From: JAZKFT01 sp040386335
GTDB lineage: Bacteria; Bacteroidota; Bacteroidia; Chitinophagales; Chitinophagaceae
Reading direction: 5' to 3'
DNA: 64,000 nucleotides
NCBI GenBank assembly: GCA_040386335.1
Contig: JAZKFT010000011.1
Location: 62,001 to 126,000, forward strand
Below, one piece after another: positions 1 through 9,630 of the stretch. Below the pieces are notes generated by a model, which did not search any database, was not told where the DNA came from, and saw nothing but the letters and a program-made list of their open reading frames with translations. The translations under genes and the position numbers were made by a program. Numbering within the stretch: position 1 is the first letter of the stretch; the number at the start of each line of letters is the position of its first letter.

Positions 1-755
1 GCAGTCACCGCTTTAAGACGGTAGTCTACTTTACCAGTATTACCACCCGGAATATTGCTGGCTAAAGCGGTTTCGTTCATTTGAAACTGGGTAAGACCTT
101 TAGTAAATATAGATGGACCTACAGCTACTTCTTTTGGCGCCGCAAAGTTTTTACCGGCCGAATCGTATTGCAACGTATAGGTTACAGCACCGGCATATCC
201 AATAAATGCAGGCGACCAGGTAAACGTGTTTGAAAGAATATCTGGCGTATTGATATCAAGTACTACGGAAGCCGAAGAAGATTTCAATACGGCTGAATCC
301 CTGTATGCTGTTACTGTAATTTTTACTGGTGCAGAAAGGTACCGTTCGTTGTTATTGCCATAGGAAGATATGAGCCTTGCGTCCAGTCCTACTGGTGTGC
401 CAAGGGCAAAACCATTGTTAAGGATGATGGTGTTGAGTTCCCTTGCAGTAAACGACATATTCAATTTTCCGATAACCGTTTTGCTTACGGGTTTGGTAAA
501 GTTGCGGCCGGCGGAATCAAACTCAATGATATACTTGCTGGTGGTGCTGTCGTTAGCATATTTTGGGTCGCTCCAGGAGAAGCTAAGCACAGTTGAATTG
601 CTATCGATCGCTTTGGCTGCAATCGTTGTGGCCGAGGCTGTAACAGAAGGGCCCACACCATTGACGTAAAACGGCAGGTCGGCTACTTTCTTACAGGCTG
701 TAATTACCGTGGCGGACAGGATAGTCACGGCTGCGGTTTTTAAATACCATTTCAT
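1..755 (-). CDS. SusE-family outer-membrane lipoprotein, C-terminus outside window
   Basis: From the ATG at 755 the frame stays open to the left edge (about 251 codons), so the 3' end is missing. The N-terminus is a lipoprotein signal with lipobox ITAC (Cys21). Two Ig-like modules follow, each with the pattern F-x-W-S ... Y-x-x-(E/Q)-(F/Y)-D-S-A-G-x-N-F, which is the SusE N-terminal domain in tandem. SusE-type proteins sit on the cell surface beside SusC/SusD and bind glycan. It is the last visible gene of the sus operon, 25 bp after the preceding SusE/SusF-like gene. The family assignment rests on the repeated motif and on context; the exact ligand cannot be read from the sequence. Confidence 0.85.
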   Translation of the reverse strand, partial: MKWYLKTAAVTILSATVITACKKVADLPFYVNGVGPSVTASATTIAAKAIDSNSTVLSFSWSDPKYANDSTTSKYIIEFDSAGRNFTKPVSKTVIGKLNMSFTARELNTIILNNGFALGTPVGLDARLISSYGNNNERYLSAPVKITVTAYRDSAVLKSSSASVVLDINTPDILSNTFTWSPAFIGYAGAVTYTLQYDSAGKNFAAPKEVAVGPSIFTKGLTQFQMNETALASNIPGGNTGKVDYRLKAVT

Positions 756-780
756 AATAGATATATTAAAAAGTTATGGG

Positions 781-1611
781 TTATTGTTTGGTGGCGGTAA
801 AAGTGCCTGCCTGGAAATCGAACCGCAGTTTATAAGTGCCTGCTACCGTAGGTGCCGGAAAGCCGGGGTCGGCGTCTCTTTTCTCAAAAGTGCCGGCCAG
901 TGCATCGCCTACGAGAAACTTGTATTGTGTACTCCAGTCACCTTGTGTCTGTATCAGTTTATAAGCACCTCCTGGAATCATTGGTACGGTAAGTTCATAT
1001 AACGTGTTGCTCAATTTGGTAAACTTTTGAGACATATCATATGGGTTAGGCAAAGGGTTGGCCCAGTTGGATGCAAATGCATTTCCGGTAACCCAAAGAT
1101 TTCCTGCTGCAGGCGGCTCCACTTTTGGTGGTGGTGTAAATGGAACAGCCGTAAAACGCCATGTATTTGAATTTAAAGGCACGGAACTATTTGCCAACGT
1201 AGAAACGATCCTTGCTTCTACATTATAACTACGACCTACCGGCAGTTTCATATTGTTACCCAAAATACTGTTGAGCTCCAGTTGTGTAAAAGCTCTTGTC
1301 AGGTCTTTTGCCACAGTAACGACATTCTTGTTGGCACTCTTAAAGTTGGCACCAAGGGTATCAAATTCCAGTGCATAATTTACATCGTGGCTGCTGATGC
1401 CGGTGGTAAAATAATAGTTCGGATTGGTCCAGTTGAATTTGATGGTTTCATTTGTCTCCTCGCCAGGTACCAGGCGTGCATTGCTGGTGTTGGCGGTGAT
1501 TACCGGAGGTGTACCACCAGTGGTATATATCCTGTTTTCGTCCTTTTTGCAGCTTGTAAATAACCCTGCGATTGCAAGTATGGCCACAAAAGACAATCGT
1601 ATATTTTTCAT
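781..1611 (-). CDS. SusE/SusF-like glycan-binding lipoprotein
   Basis: 276 residues with a lipoprotein signal (lipobox FTSC, Cys21). Residues about 35-155 form a SusE-type Ig domain (F-N-W-T-N-P-N ... Y-A-L-E-F-D-T-L-G-A-N-F). After a proline-rich linker, the C-terminal ~110 residues look like a SusF/SusE starch-binding module (start LWVTGNAF, aromatic WSTQYKF, end GTYKLRFDFQAGTFT). Such proteins are surface-exposed and hold alpha-glucan near the SusC/SusD transporter. The gene is 22 bp downstream of susD and is co-oriented, so it is presumably in the same operon. Compared with the neighbour at 1-755 it has one SusE module plus a carbohydrate-binding module rather than two SusE modules. Confidence 0.85.
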   Translation of the reverse strand: MKNIRLSFVAILAIAGLFTSCKKDENRIYTTGGTPPVITANTSNARLVPGEETNETIKFNWTNPNYYFTTGISSHDVNYALEFDTLGANFKSANKNVVTVAKDLTRAFTQLELNSILGNNMKLPVGRSYNVEARIVSTLANSSVPLNSNTWRFTAVPFTPPPKVEPPAAGNLWVTGNAFASNWANPLPNPYDMSQKFTKLSNTLYELTVPMIPGGAYKLIQTQGDWSTQYKFLVGDALAGTFEKRDADPGFPAPTVAGTYKLRFDFQAGTFTATKQ

Positions 1612-1633
1612 ACAATTACTTGTTTAAAATGTA

Positions 1634-3217
1634 TTAATAGTTAGGGTTCTGCTTAATGTTGGGGTTACTGCCCAACTCGGCAGCCGGTATGGGATAAATT
1701 CTTCTATAACTTTCTACACCGGTACCGTTTTTGATACCGCCTTTAAATGGCCATAAATAACTGGCATCGGTAAAGCGGCCAAAACGTATAAGGTCGGTGC
1801 GGCGCAGCCCTTCCCAATACAGCTCACGGGCACGTTCGTCGATCACATAATCAAGAGTAAGATTGATGGCACCAATATTACCGGTGTTATTTCCATAAGC
1901 CCTGGTGCGGATAGCATTTGCATAGGCAAGTGCAGTAGCATTATCGCCACCAGTGCCACCACGTAAAACAGCCTCTATATAATTAAGGTGCTGTTCGGCC
2001 AGGCGAAAAACGGGGAAGTCAATATCGGCCCAGGTGCGGCTGGGATCGTTGCCAAATCCTCCGGATTTAGTGCGATTGCGATACTTGACCACAGCATGCC
2101 CTTCTTTAAATTCGGCCAAATTGTTGATCTCCAGCGACTGTTGAAAAAACTGGCTTCTTTTGTCAGCAGCGCCCGTAAGATCAGGGAATAACAACGGCAG
2201 GTTTTTAGTGGCCCGTAAACCTCCCCAGCCTGTTAAACCACTAACGTTCCTGTCCATATCGCCACCTACCGAAGCATTTACCAAAAAGGTAGTACCACCC
2301 CAGTTCTGCGATTTTAAGCCATCATAGTTCAATGTCCAGATAGCTTCGGTATTGCCCACATTGTTATCAGCCAGCATTAGATGACGATAGTCGGGTAACA
2401 GGGTGTAACCACCATCAATTACTTTTTTGCTATACGTAATTACTTCGCTCCATTTGGGTGTACCGGTATATACCTGCGCATTCAAATAAATCCTTGAGAG
2501 CAATGCCCATACAGCCGCTTTGTCCACCCTGCCATACTCATTTGCCTTTGGAGCAGGCAGGTCTGCTTCTATCGCTTTTAATTCATTCTCGATATAAGTA
2601 AATAAGGCAGCACGCTGTATCTGGTCTGGCCTGATACCTGCACCAATCGGTGTGTTCTCATCCACGAAGCCGGGGTTGCCAAATACATCCATCAGCACAG
2701 TATACGCAAAGGCGCGGATAAACCTGGCTTCGACACGCATTTGTTTGATTCCTGCCGCATTGGCAATGTTCCTGGAAGCTACTTTTGACTCCGCACTTTC
2801 CCTGATAAATTCGTTGCTGATGGTAATAGCATAAAAACAACGGCTATACAATCCATCCAAAATCGGGTTGCTGCTACTCCAGTTCATATTGTGCAGATCC
2901 GGTAAACCAGGGTCATTCCATCCTACAACCGCTTCATCTGTGCTCAGCTCCTGCACACAGAATAAAAGCCTCAGGTAGTCGCTTGTTCCTTCATCTATCC
3001 TCGCCACATCGCCTGCGCCGGCAGGGCCACTATTGCCGGTAAGGGCCAGGCTGGCGTAAACTTTGCCAAGCACTTGTTTGTAGCCTGCTTCACTGGTGTA
3101 CAGGTTGGCAGCTGTTACATCATTGGCCGGAAAACGATCCAGCTGCTTGCTGCAACCGGTGACCAGTAATGCTGTTGCCAGCAGGCCACCCATTATTTTA
3201 ATTGAAAACTGTATCAT
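1634..3217 (-). CDS. susD: RagB/SusD-family nutrient-binding outer-membrane lipoprotein
   Basis: 527 residues. The lipoprotein signal ends in VTGC (Cys22). The body has the SusD pattern: N-terminal RFPANDVT segment, TPR-like helices (RFIRAFAYTVLMDVFGNPGFVDE, KAAVWALLSRIYLNAQVYTG) and the typical C-terminus (ERARELYWEGLRRTDLIRFG ... YPIPAAELGSNPNIKQNPNY). SusD caps the SusC barrel on the cell surface and delivers oligosaccharides to it. It lies 29 bp downstream of susC in the same direction. The glycan is inferred to be an alpha-glucan from the GH13 enzyme encoded upstream, not from SusD itself. Confidence 0.95.
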   Translation of the reverse strand: MIQFSIKIMGGLLATALLVTGCSKQLDRFPANDVTAANLYTSEAGYKQVLGKVYASLALTGNSGPAGAGDVARIDEGTSDYLRLLFCVQELSTDEAVVGWNDPGLPDLHNMNWSSSNPILDGLYSRCFYAITISNEFIRESAESKVASRNIANAAGIKQMRVEARFIRAFAYTVLMDVFGNPGFVDENTPIGAGIRPDQIQRAALFTYIENELKAIEADLPAPKANEYGRVDKAAVWALLSRIYLNAQVYTGTPKWSEVITYSKKVIDGGYTLLPDYRHLMLADNNVGNTEAIWTLNYDGLKSQNWGGTTFLVNASVGGDMDRNVSGLTGWGGLRATKNLPLLFPDLTGAADKRSQFFQQSLEINNLAEFKEGHAVVKYRNRTKSGGFGNDPSRTWADIDFPVFRLAEQHLNYIEAVLRGGTGGDNATALAYANAIRTRAYGNNTGNIGAINLTLDYVIDERARELYWEGLRRTDLIRFGRFTDASYLWPFKGGIKNGTGVESYRRIYPIPAAELGSNPNIKQNPNY

Positions 3218-3246
3218 AACAATCGATTTTTTAGGAAATAAGATAA

Positions 3247-6240
3247 TTAAAAGTCAACGTTTACGCCCAATGCAATAATGCGTGGCCGTGGGTAAATGCG
3301 GTTGTCTATACCGCCACCTACTTCCGGATCCAGGCCGGTATAGTTGGTTATCGTAAACACATTCTGCACATTGGCCGTTACGCGTAACCGTGCTCCTTTA
3401 AAAACTTCGCCTGCGTCGTAGCCGAGGTTAATATTATCCATCCTGAAGAATGAAGCATTCTGCACATAATAATCGCTGAAATACTGGTTGTTCACAAATC
3501 CAGTTTGCAAATAATCTGTGCTGGCATTTCCTAACCAACCTAGTGGATTGAGTATCTGGCGCTGAACACCATTGCTGCTGTTGAAATTGCTGTAATTATA
3601 GTTACCCAGGTTCATACGGCTTACAAAACCTGCATTCCATTTGCCATAGGTAAAGCTACTATTGAAACCGATAAATACGGGTGAATTAGGCGACTTGTAA
3701 TGATAGAGGTCATTCTCATTAATGATACCATCGCGGTTCAGGTCTTCATACAAACCTTCAATCGGTTTACCTGCAGGATCGTAGATCTGCTTGCGCACAT
3801 AGAAGCTGCTGGGGCTATAACCTACAGAATGAATCTGGATGGTATTTCCTGTTCCACCAGATATACCGCCGGTGGGGTTTCCTTTAAATGTTGGATCATT
3901 GTTCAGCAACAGGTTGGTGATCTCAGGATCTACATAAGTAAAGTTGAAACCAAGATCCCACTGAAATTTCCGGGATTTAAATGGTGTGGCATTCAGGGTA
4001 ACTTCAACTCCCTTGCTTTCGATATTACCTACGTTGGTAAGCAACTGGTTGCTGAAGTTGGTACCCAAAGCCACCGGAACCACAGAAAGCAGGTCTTTTG
4101 TTTTACGGTAAAAAACATCTACGGAACCACTGATGCGATTGTTGATAAAACCAAAATCAATGGCTGCATTAATATTGGTGGTGGTTTCCCAACGGAGGTT
4201 AGGATCATAAGCTGTAGGGCGATACAGGCCATAATAGGTATTACCGAACTGGTAGTTTGCCTGGTTGTTACTGGCTGTGTAGCGGGAGAGGTAACCGTAG
4301 TAATCGATACCATCCTGCTGGCCGGTTACACCGTAACCTACACGTAATTTAAGATCGCTGATCCCTTTTGAATTACGGAGAAAACCTTCTTCGCTGATCC
4401 TCCAGGCAAAAGCCGCACTTGGGAAAACACCCCAGCGATTGTCTTTGGCAAATTTGGAAGACCCATCCGTACGCACGGTACCTGTAAGAACATATTTCTT
4501 AGCCAGGGTATATATCAAACGGCCATAATAAGAGATCAATGTGTATTGTCCTTCGCTGCTCGCAAACACCGGTGTGGATATAACAGATTTATCATAGCGG
4601 CGGTCTGGGAAATTTTTTGTTTTGATCAGGAAATCCTGGTAACCGGTACCTGCTGTAAAATCTACACGGCTGTTGATGCTGCTGATATCGTTGGCATAAT
4701 TCAGGTAAAAATCACCAAGGATGTTTTGGCGACTTTGCTCGTATTCATTGTTTACACCACCTGAGTTTACAACAACGTTATTTACAATATTCCGGCGACG
4801 ATAGCTGCTTGGCGCACTGTCAGTAATTACTGTAGTGCCCGAACCTTTTTGTACATCATAACCTACATTGATGTTGGCACGTAGGCCTTTCACCCATGGT
4901 ATCGTATAGTCTAATTGGAGGTTACCGATGCTGCGGAGTACTTCGCTGTTGTTATCATTCATTTCCAGCAAGCTAACCGGATTCGTTGGGCTCAGGTCTG
5001 TTGGTGGAAGCTGACCAGCAGTAAGGTATGTAAAAAAGCCACCGAATCTTGGGCTGCTTACCCTTACCGGTTGGGTAGGATCAAAGCTGATGGCGCTACC
5101 AATGGCGCCTTCATCAGCAAAGCGGTTGGTGGTACGTGCACCCTTCAGGTTAAAATCTACTTTCAACCTGTCTTTAAAAAATTTAGGGCTCAGGTTAAAG
5201 CCTAGTGTCTGGCGTTTGAAATTGCCGGTCTTCAGCATTCCATCCTGGTTTAGAAAACCTCCTGAAACCCTGAAAGGCAGTTTACCATCGAGAATCGTAC
5301 CGGAGGCGCTCAGGTTTACGTCCTGGCCCAATGCTGTTTTATAGATCTCATCCTGCCAATCGGTATTTGCTGAGCCCAGTTTAGCCATATCTGTAGCACC
5401 ACTTCCTTTTGTACCTACAATACTCCTGATCTGGTCAGCAGATAAAACATCAACGGTTCCGGGTATAGTTTGGGCAAAAAACTGTGAACTGAAATTGTAA
5501 CGCACTTTACCACGACTACCTTTTTTTGTAGTGATCAGGATAACACCATTGGAAGCCCTGGAACCATAAATAGCTGCCGCAGACGGATCTTTTAATATGG
5601 TGAAATTTTCAATATCGTTGGGGTTGATCATGTTCAGCGGGTTGGAAGAACCAGAAACACCGCCGTCAACAGGCACACCATCGATTACGATCAGCGGGTC
5701 GTTGCTTGCGTTCAGTGAGGCACCACCGCGTATACGGATGGTACTGCCGGAACCCGGGGCTCCACCATTAGAAGTGATCTGCACACCCGCCACTTTACCG
5801 CTGATCAATTGCTCAGGGCTTTGCAGGGCGCCTTTCACAAAATCTTTTACCCCAACAGATGCTACAGCACCGGTAAGGTCTTTTTTACGTTGGGTACCGT
5901 ATCCCACTACCACTACCTCATTGAGGTTGGCAGTAGTTTCTACCATTACCGCATTCGTGGTAACACCGTTAATGGCTATTTCCTGCATGGCAAACCCTGC
6001 AGAAGAGGCCTGCAACGTGGTGGCATTGGCAGGAACTTTAATAGTGTACACGCCATCGGTATTGGTTTGCACCGCGGTTTTGGTACCCTTTACAGTAATG
6101 GTAACACCGGCGAGACCGGCACCTGTTTTGGAGTCAGTTACCTTTCCGGTAACTACTTTGTCCTGGGCGTTTACTGCTATACTTAACATCAGCAGCAACA
6201 CCGGCAGAACAATGGCTTTCAGCAGTCGTTTGAAAATCAT
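3247..6240 (-). CDS. susC: SusC/RagA-family TonB-linked outer-membrane transporter
   Basis: 997 residues from the ATG at 6240; a TTG two codons upstream (6246) is also in frame but is less likely. Order: signal peptide ending VNAQ, carboxypeptidase-regulatory-like domain (about 27-105, VTGKVTDSKTGAGLAGVTI), SusC signature NEVVVVGYGTQRKKDLTGAV, plug domain with SGKVAGVQI and SAAAIYGSRASNGVILITTKKG, then a large beta-barrel ending in a hydrophobic aromatic strand (GVNVDF). It imports oligosaccharides using TonB energy, with SusD as lid. No Shine-Dalgarno sequence is seen, as is usual in this phylum. It follows the amylase gene after a 249-bp gap that contains repeats, so it may also have its own promoter. 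Confidence 0.96.
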   Translation of the reverse strand: MIFKRLLKAIVLPVLLLMLSIAVNAQDKVVTGKVTDSKTGAGLAGVTITVKGTKTAVQTNTDGVYTIKVPANATTLQASSAGFAMQEIAINGVTTNAVMVETTANLNEVVVVGYGTQRKKDLTGAVASVGVKDFVKGALQSPEQLISGKVAGVQITSNGGAPGSGSTIRIRGGASLNASNDPLIVIDGVPVDGGVSGSSNPLNMINPNDIENFTILKDPSAAAIYGSRASNGVILITTKKGSRGKVRYNFSSQFFAQTIPGTVDVLSADQIRSIVGTKGSGATDMAKLGSANTDWQDEIYKTALGQDVNLSASGTILDGKLPFRVSGGFLNQDGMLKTGNFKRQTLGFNLSPKFFKDRLKVDFNLKGARTTNRFADEGAIGSAISFDPTQPVRVSSPRFGGFFTYLTAGQLPPTDLSPTNPVSLLEMNDNNSEVLRSIGNLQLDYTIPWVKGLRANINVGYDVQKGSGTTVITDSAPSSYRRRNIVNNVVVNSGGVNNEYEQSRQNILGDFYLNYANDISSINSRVDFTAGTGYQDFLIKTKNFPDRRYDKSVISTPVFASSEGQYTLISYYGRLIYTLAKKYVLTGTVRTDGSSKFAKDNRWGVFPSAAFAWRISEEGFLRNSKGISDLKLRVGYGVTGQQDGIDYYGYLSRYTASNNQANYQFGNTYYGLYRPTAYDPNLRWETTTNINAAIDFGFINNRISGSVDVFYRKTKDLLSVVPVALGTNFSNQLLTNVGNIESKGVEVTLNATPFKSRKFQWDLGFNFTYVDPEITNLLLNNDPTFKGNPTGGISGGTGNTIQIHSVGYSPSSFYVRKQIYDPAGKPIEGLYEDLNRDGIINENDLYHYKSPNSPVFIGFNSSFTYGKWNAGFVSRMNLGNYNYSNFNSSNGVQRQILNPLGWLGNASTDYLQTGFVNNQYFSDYYVQNASFFRMDNINLGYDAGEVFKGARLRVTANVQNVFTITNYTGLDPEVGGGIDNRIYPRPRIIALGVNVDF

Positions 6241-6368
6241 GATCAACAGTTTTGGTTTTTTGAAAAGGGAATTATTAAAAAATATATGGTATTGTTTTAT
6301 TAGCAGTAAATGGTCTACTCATCAGCTATCTTCCTGCAGATCTACTTAATCGATCCAGTTTCCTCATT

Positions 6369-6412
6369 CCGGGGTTGGCCTCATCCCCGGCCCTTCTCCT
6401 CGCGGAGAAGGG
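6369..6412. repeat. Double GC-rich hairpin (REP-like) between amylase and susC
   Basis: Two adjacent perfect inverted repeats: CCGGGG (6369-6374) with CCCCGG (6385-6390), then CCCTTCTCC (6391-6399), a TCGC loop and GGAGAAGGG (6404-6412). It lies in the gap between the amylase stop and susC. It could act as a processing or attenuation point in a polycistronic transcript, or be a REP-type dispersed repeat. No T-run follows on the minus strand, so a simple intrinsic terminator is unlikely. Confidence 0.6.
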
Positions 6413-6450
6413 TGCCCCTCCGCAGCATGTCTTATAAAATCAATCTTTTA

Positions 6451-6483
6451 AATGACCTATTGACTCAATGACCCAATGACCAC
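6451..6483. repeat. Short copy of the intergenic CAATGAC-type repeat
   Basis: Three spaced units in a row: AATGACCTATTGAC, TCAATGACC and CAATGACC, just before the amylase stop codon. The units resemble those of the longer palindromic elements at 13339-13420 and 25112-25194, so this looks like a partial member of the same family. Confidence 0.45.
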
Positions 6484-6489
6484 CCGGAA

Positions 6490-9411
6490 TTACAAAACAA
6501 GGAATTTATCGATCCTTCTTTTGCCGTTTACTTCAAACCGAACATGGTAATTTCCTTTTTGCAAGCGGGCTACATTCAATCCGCTATTGCTAAGTTTCAT
6601 GGTGTGGGAACCTTTGGTTTTGTACCCGGAATAAATAGTGCCAACCGACTGCCCCAATTGATTGATCACAGCAATATGTACATTACCGCTTTCGGGTAAA
6701 TTAAATGAGATCGAACTTTCATTGCTTACCGGGTTCGGATACACCTGCACCTTCATTTCTTTTAGCAGGTTGGCTGGATTGATGATGGGCGTTGCAGTAT
6801 TGGTACTTAAATCCCGGTTAGTGTATACATAGTATTCACCGGGTTGAAGGGTAATACTTTCCGCGCTTCCGGTGGCGCTGCGGGTTGTTCCGGTCATATA
6901 ACTATACCAGGTTCCGGGGTTTTGAAATGTAACGGTTCCGGTGGTAGTGTTCACATCAAAATTGCCGATTACAGTGAGCCTTAAAGAATCGTCCGTAAGC
7001 TGGAACCTTTTAAAGCCGCCGGAAAAATCGTAGGAAATATTGCTGGTTTTCCAGGCGCTGATCAGGTTGCCCATATTCCGCATGGCAAACAACTTACTGT
7101 AGGCATTGTACAATGCCTTGCGCTCAGGGACCGTTTGGTAATTCCAAAGTGTCGGTTTTTCAGACAATTTACAGGATGTATTGTCAGGATAAGGCGTTGG
7201 AACAGTCCCGTTGGTGCACATCATAATCGACTTATCATAACCCAGTTCTGCAAATTGTAATATCATCTTAGGGCCGGGCACACTTAATAAAAATGCAGCT
7301 GACATCTCCAGCCTTTTTAAGGCAACGGGCAGGGTTTTTACATCATGAGAAGCATTGGCACTATTGCCGAAACTGACATTTTTATAATTGAGCCTTTCCT
7401 CATCATGGCTTTCGGCATATCCCACCAGGTGAGGCTGTGAGAAACCATGCGCACTATTATTAAACACAATGCCCTGGAAATTGGAGCCGGGTAAATAACC
7501 CATGGTAGCCTCATTAAAATTAAAGTTGGCATTGCCCCACATCATCATACCATAATTGCTGTATTCCTGTTCTTCCTGTGGCTGTGCAAACAGTTCCAGT
7601 ATACAATAAGAACCCGGACTTTGCACCTGTGTTTTATCATAGATGCGCTTCAGGATGGCAACCCTGCCGGCATCGTAAGCGGCCATAGCATTTTCATCGC
7701 AGTTGGCGCCATTATTATCGCAGGTTTGCTTTTGTGTAAAGCCTTTGGCAAGATCCCAGCGGAAGCCATCGATACGGTATTTATTGAGCCAATGATCGGT
7801 AACCCTATCCACAAATTCTTTGGTGGCCTGACTTTCATGGTTAATATCATAGCCAACATTATAAGCATGTTTGGCCACCGGGTTAAACCAAGGGCTATTG
7901 GCTGCAGGGCGGTTATTTACGGCATCCCAATACATTTGCACCATCGGACTCTGACCAAAAGAGTGGTTCAGGGTCATGTCCATAATAACGGCAATGCCTT
8001 TTTTGTGGCAGGAATCTATGAAACGGCGGAGTTCATTTTCAGGGCCATAGGCTTTATCCGGCGCAAAGTAGAAAGCAGTATTGTAGCCCCAGCTGCTGTT
8101 TCCTTCAAACTCGTTAAAAGGCATTACTTCTATGGCATTCACACCGAGGCGTTTCAGGTAGGTCAATGTATCATTGAGCGTTTTCCAATCTCTTTGAGCC
8201 AGGAAATCCCGCAATAGCAACTCGTACACCATCAGGTTCTTTTTATCCGGCCGGTTAAAGGTGCCGCTGCTCCAGGTATAGGCAGGTTTATTGGTTTGGA
8301 ACACACTTACATTTCCTGATGTTAACCCGGTCGGGTAAGGCTTTAATCCCGGGTAAATGGATGCTGGTATAAACCGGTCGTCATTTGGATCCAGTATCTT
8401 TTCAGTATTATAGTCAGCAACTTTCAATGTGCCGTCGATCAGGTACTGGTAGCCGTATTCTGTTCCGGGTGTAAGACCGGTGATACGAAGCCAGAAACGG
8501 GTGCCGTCCGGCGTTTGGTTCATCTGGTAGGTAGCATTCTGCGTCCAGTTATTAAAGTCACCCAGTACTACAGCGCTTGTTTTGAGAGGGGCATATAGCA
8601 CGAGGGTAAGGGCTGTTCCACCGGCTTCATAGTTAATGCCATCCACCAGTCCCGCTGGTAAAGGAGCTATTACGGTGCCGCTGTTCACAAAAAAATCAAG
8701 GGTATCACGTTTGGGCGCACCACCATTTTCGGCCTCAACTATAATCCTTTGGGAACCGGTAGTAGTAATGGTCGGGTTTGCCGTAATGGTAGTTCCGTTA
8801 AGAGCAGCCACCTGGGTACCATTATATAACAGTTTGAGATTGGCAGTCAGGCTGCTTTTTGCCTGTATGCTCACATTATCGCCCACTATCCTGCTCACGG
8901 GTTCGGGCGTTGGTAAATAAGTGGGCTGGCGAAATGGATTGGTAATGCGTGTTTGTAAACCTGCATCATATACAATGGCATAAATGTCGCTGCCATCGGT
9001 ATTGCGTTGTACCCTGGTACCATCTCCACTGCGAAAAACACAGGCTATTTTCAGGATTCTCTCGGAACCATTTGTGATACCGTAAAAAGCCCTCATATCA
9101 GTACCGGTGAGTGTATAGGTAAATTTATTGCTACCGGCACTTACCAATTTAGCATTGGGATCGGTGGTGGCCCAGGTAAATTTTGAATATTTCCAGTCGG
9201 TGGAAGAAGTGCTGAGCGTCGTAATACAACCTATATGAATGTAAACGTCGTTGGGATTATAGTCTTTTAAACCCTGGTTTCCTTTTGTGGCATCTAAAGT
9301 AATAACGACCCCTGCATCGGTTTCTTTAGGAAACTCAGGCGCTACGGCAATAAGCTGTGCATTACCTGTAAAGGCAAGCAACACGAATACAATGGTGTAA
9401 AGTTTCCACAT
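6490..9411 (-). CDS. Secreted GH13 alpha-amylase-family enzyme with T9SS type A sorting domain
   Basis: 973 residues from the ATG at 9411 (a GTG at 9417 is also in frame). Order: signal peptide ending GNAQ; beta-sandwich N-terminal region; a CBM48/E-set-like module near 265-345 (VVLGDFNNW); GH13 catalytic barrel from about 390. The four GH13 regions are visible: DMTLNH (478-483), GFRWDLAKG with nucleophile Asp553, ILELFA with acid/base Glu606, and ESHDEE with Asp670. The last ~85 residues are a T9SS type A C-terminal domain (VQVYPNPVSNESSISF ... KFLVL), so the enzyme should be exported and fixed at the cell surface. It is first in the sus operon and probably makes the oligosaccharides that SusC/SusD import. 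Alpha-glucan specificity is inferred. Confidence 0.92.
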   Translation of the reverse strand: MWKLYTIVFVLLAFTGNAQLIAVAPEFPKETDAGVVITLDATKGNQGLKDYNPNDVYIHIGCITTLSTSSTDWKYSKFTWATTDPNAKLVSAGSNKFTYTLTGTDMRAFYGITNGSERILKIACVFRSGDGTRVQRNTDGSDIYAIVYDAGLQTRITNPFRQPTYLPTPEPVSRIVGDNVSIQAKSSLTANLKLLYNGTQVAALNGTTITANPTITTTGSQRIIVEAENGGAPKRDTLDFFVNSGTVIAPLPAGLVDGINYEAGGTALTLVLYAPLKTSAVVLGDFNNWTQNATYQMNQTPDGTRFWLRITGLTPGTEYGYQYLIDGTLKVADYNTEKILDPNDDRFIPASIYPGLKPYPTGLTSGNVSVFQTNKPAYTWSSGTFNRPDKKNLMVYELLLRDFLAQRDWKTLNDTLTYLKRLGVNAIEVMPFNEFEGNSSWGYNTAFYFAPDKAYGPENELRRFIDSCHKKGIAVIMDMTLNHSFGQSPMVQMYWDAVNNRPAANSPWFNPVAKHAYNVGYDINHESQATKEFVDRVTDHWLNKYRIDGFRWDLAKGFTQKQTCDNNGANCDENAMAAYDAGRVAILKRIYDKTQVQSPGSYCILELFAQPQEEQEYSNYGMMMWGNANFNFNEATMGYLPGSNFQGIVFNNSAHGFSQPHLVGYAESHDEERLNYKNVSFGNSANASHDVKTLPVALKRLEMSAAFLLSVPGPKMILQFAELGYDKSIMMCTNGTVPTPYPDNTSCKLSEKPTLWNYQTVPERKALYNAYSKLFAMRNMGNLISAWKTSNISYDFSGGFKRFQLTDDSLRLTVIGNFDVNTTTGTVTFQNPGTWYSYMTGTTRSATGSAESITLQPGEYYVYTNRDLSTNTATPIINPANLLKEMKVQVYPNPVSNESSISFNLPESGNVHIAVINQLGQSVGTIYSGYKTKGSHTMKLSNSGLNVARLQKGNYHVRFEVNGKRRIDKFLVL

Positions 9412-9513
9412 AAGCACGGCAATTCGTTAATCGGTAATAATCAGGACAGCAGTTATGAGATTTTTGCTGTATAGGCACGTTAAAAAATATATCCACACAA
9501 TCGTTTGCAAAAA

Positions 9514-9530
9514 TGTGTATTTTTTACACA
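9514..9530. promoter_or_regulatory. Inverted repeat, putative operator of the NUDIX regulator (amylase side)
   Basis: TGTGTA-TTTTT-TACACA, a perfect 6-bp inverted repeat with a 5-bp spacer, 103 bp upstream of the amylase ATG. An almost identical repeat with the same spacing lies upstream of the regulator gene (10471-10487). Shared sequence, spacing and position suggest one operator bound by the adjacent regulator; binding itself is inference. Confidence 0.6.
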
Positions 9531-9630
9531 ATAGCAAGATTTTTTTTTCTTCTCCTTAACAGGTTGAATGTTTTGATGAAAGAGAAGCCAGAATCATTAA
9601 ACGAAAAATGGAAATACTGCAGGAAGAAGG

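Noticed and set aside
5597..6349. Long plus-strand open frame of 250 codons opposite susC
   Set aside because: It is an antisense shadow of the susC N-terminal region; composition mirrors the real gene and the susC frame has clear domain content.
7621..8217. Plus-strand frame of 198 codons opposite the amylase
   Set aside because: It mirrors the GH13 catalytic part, which is certain from its four conserved regions.
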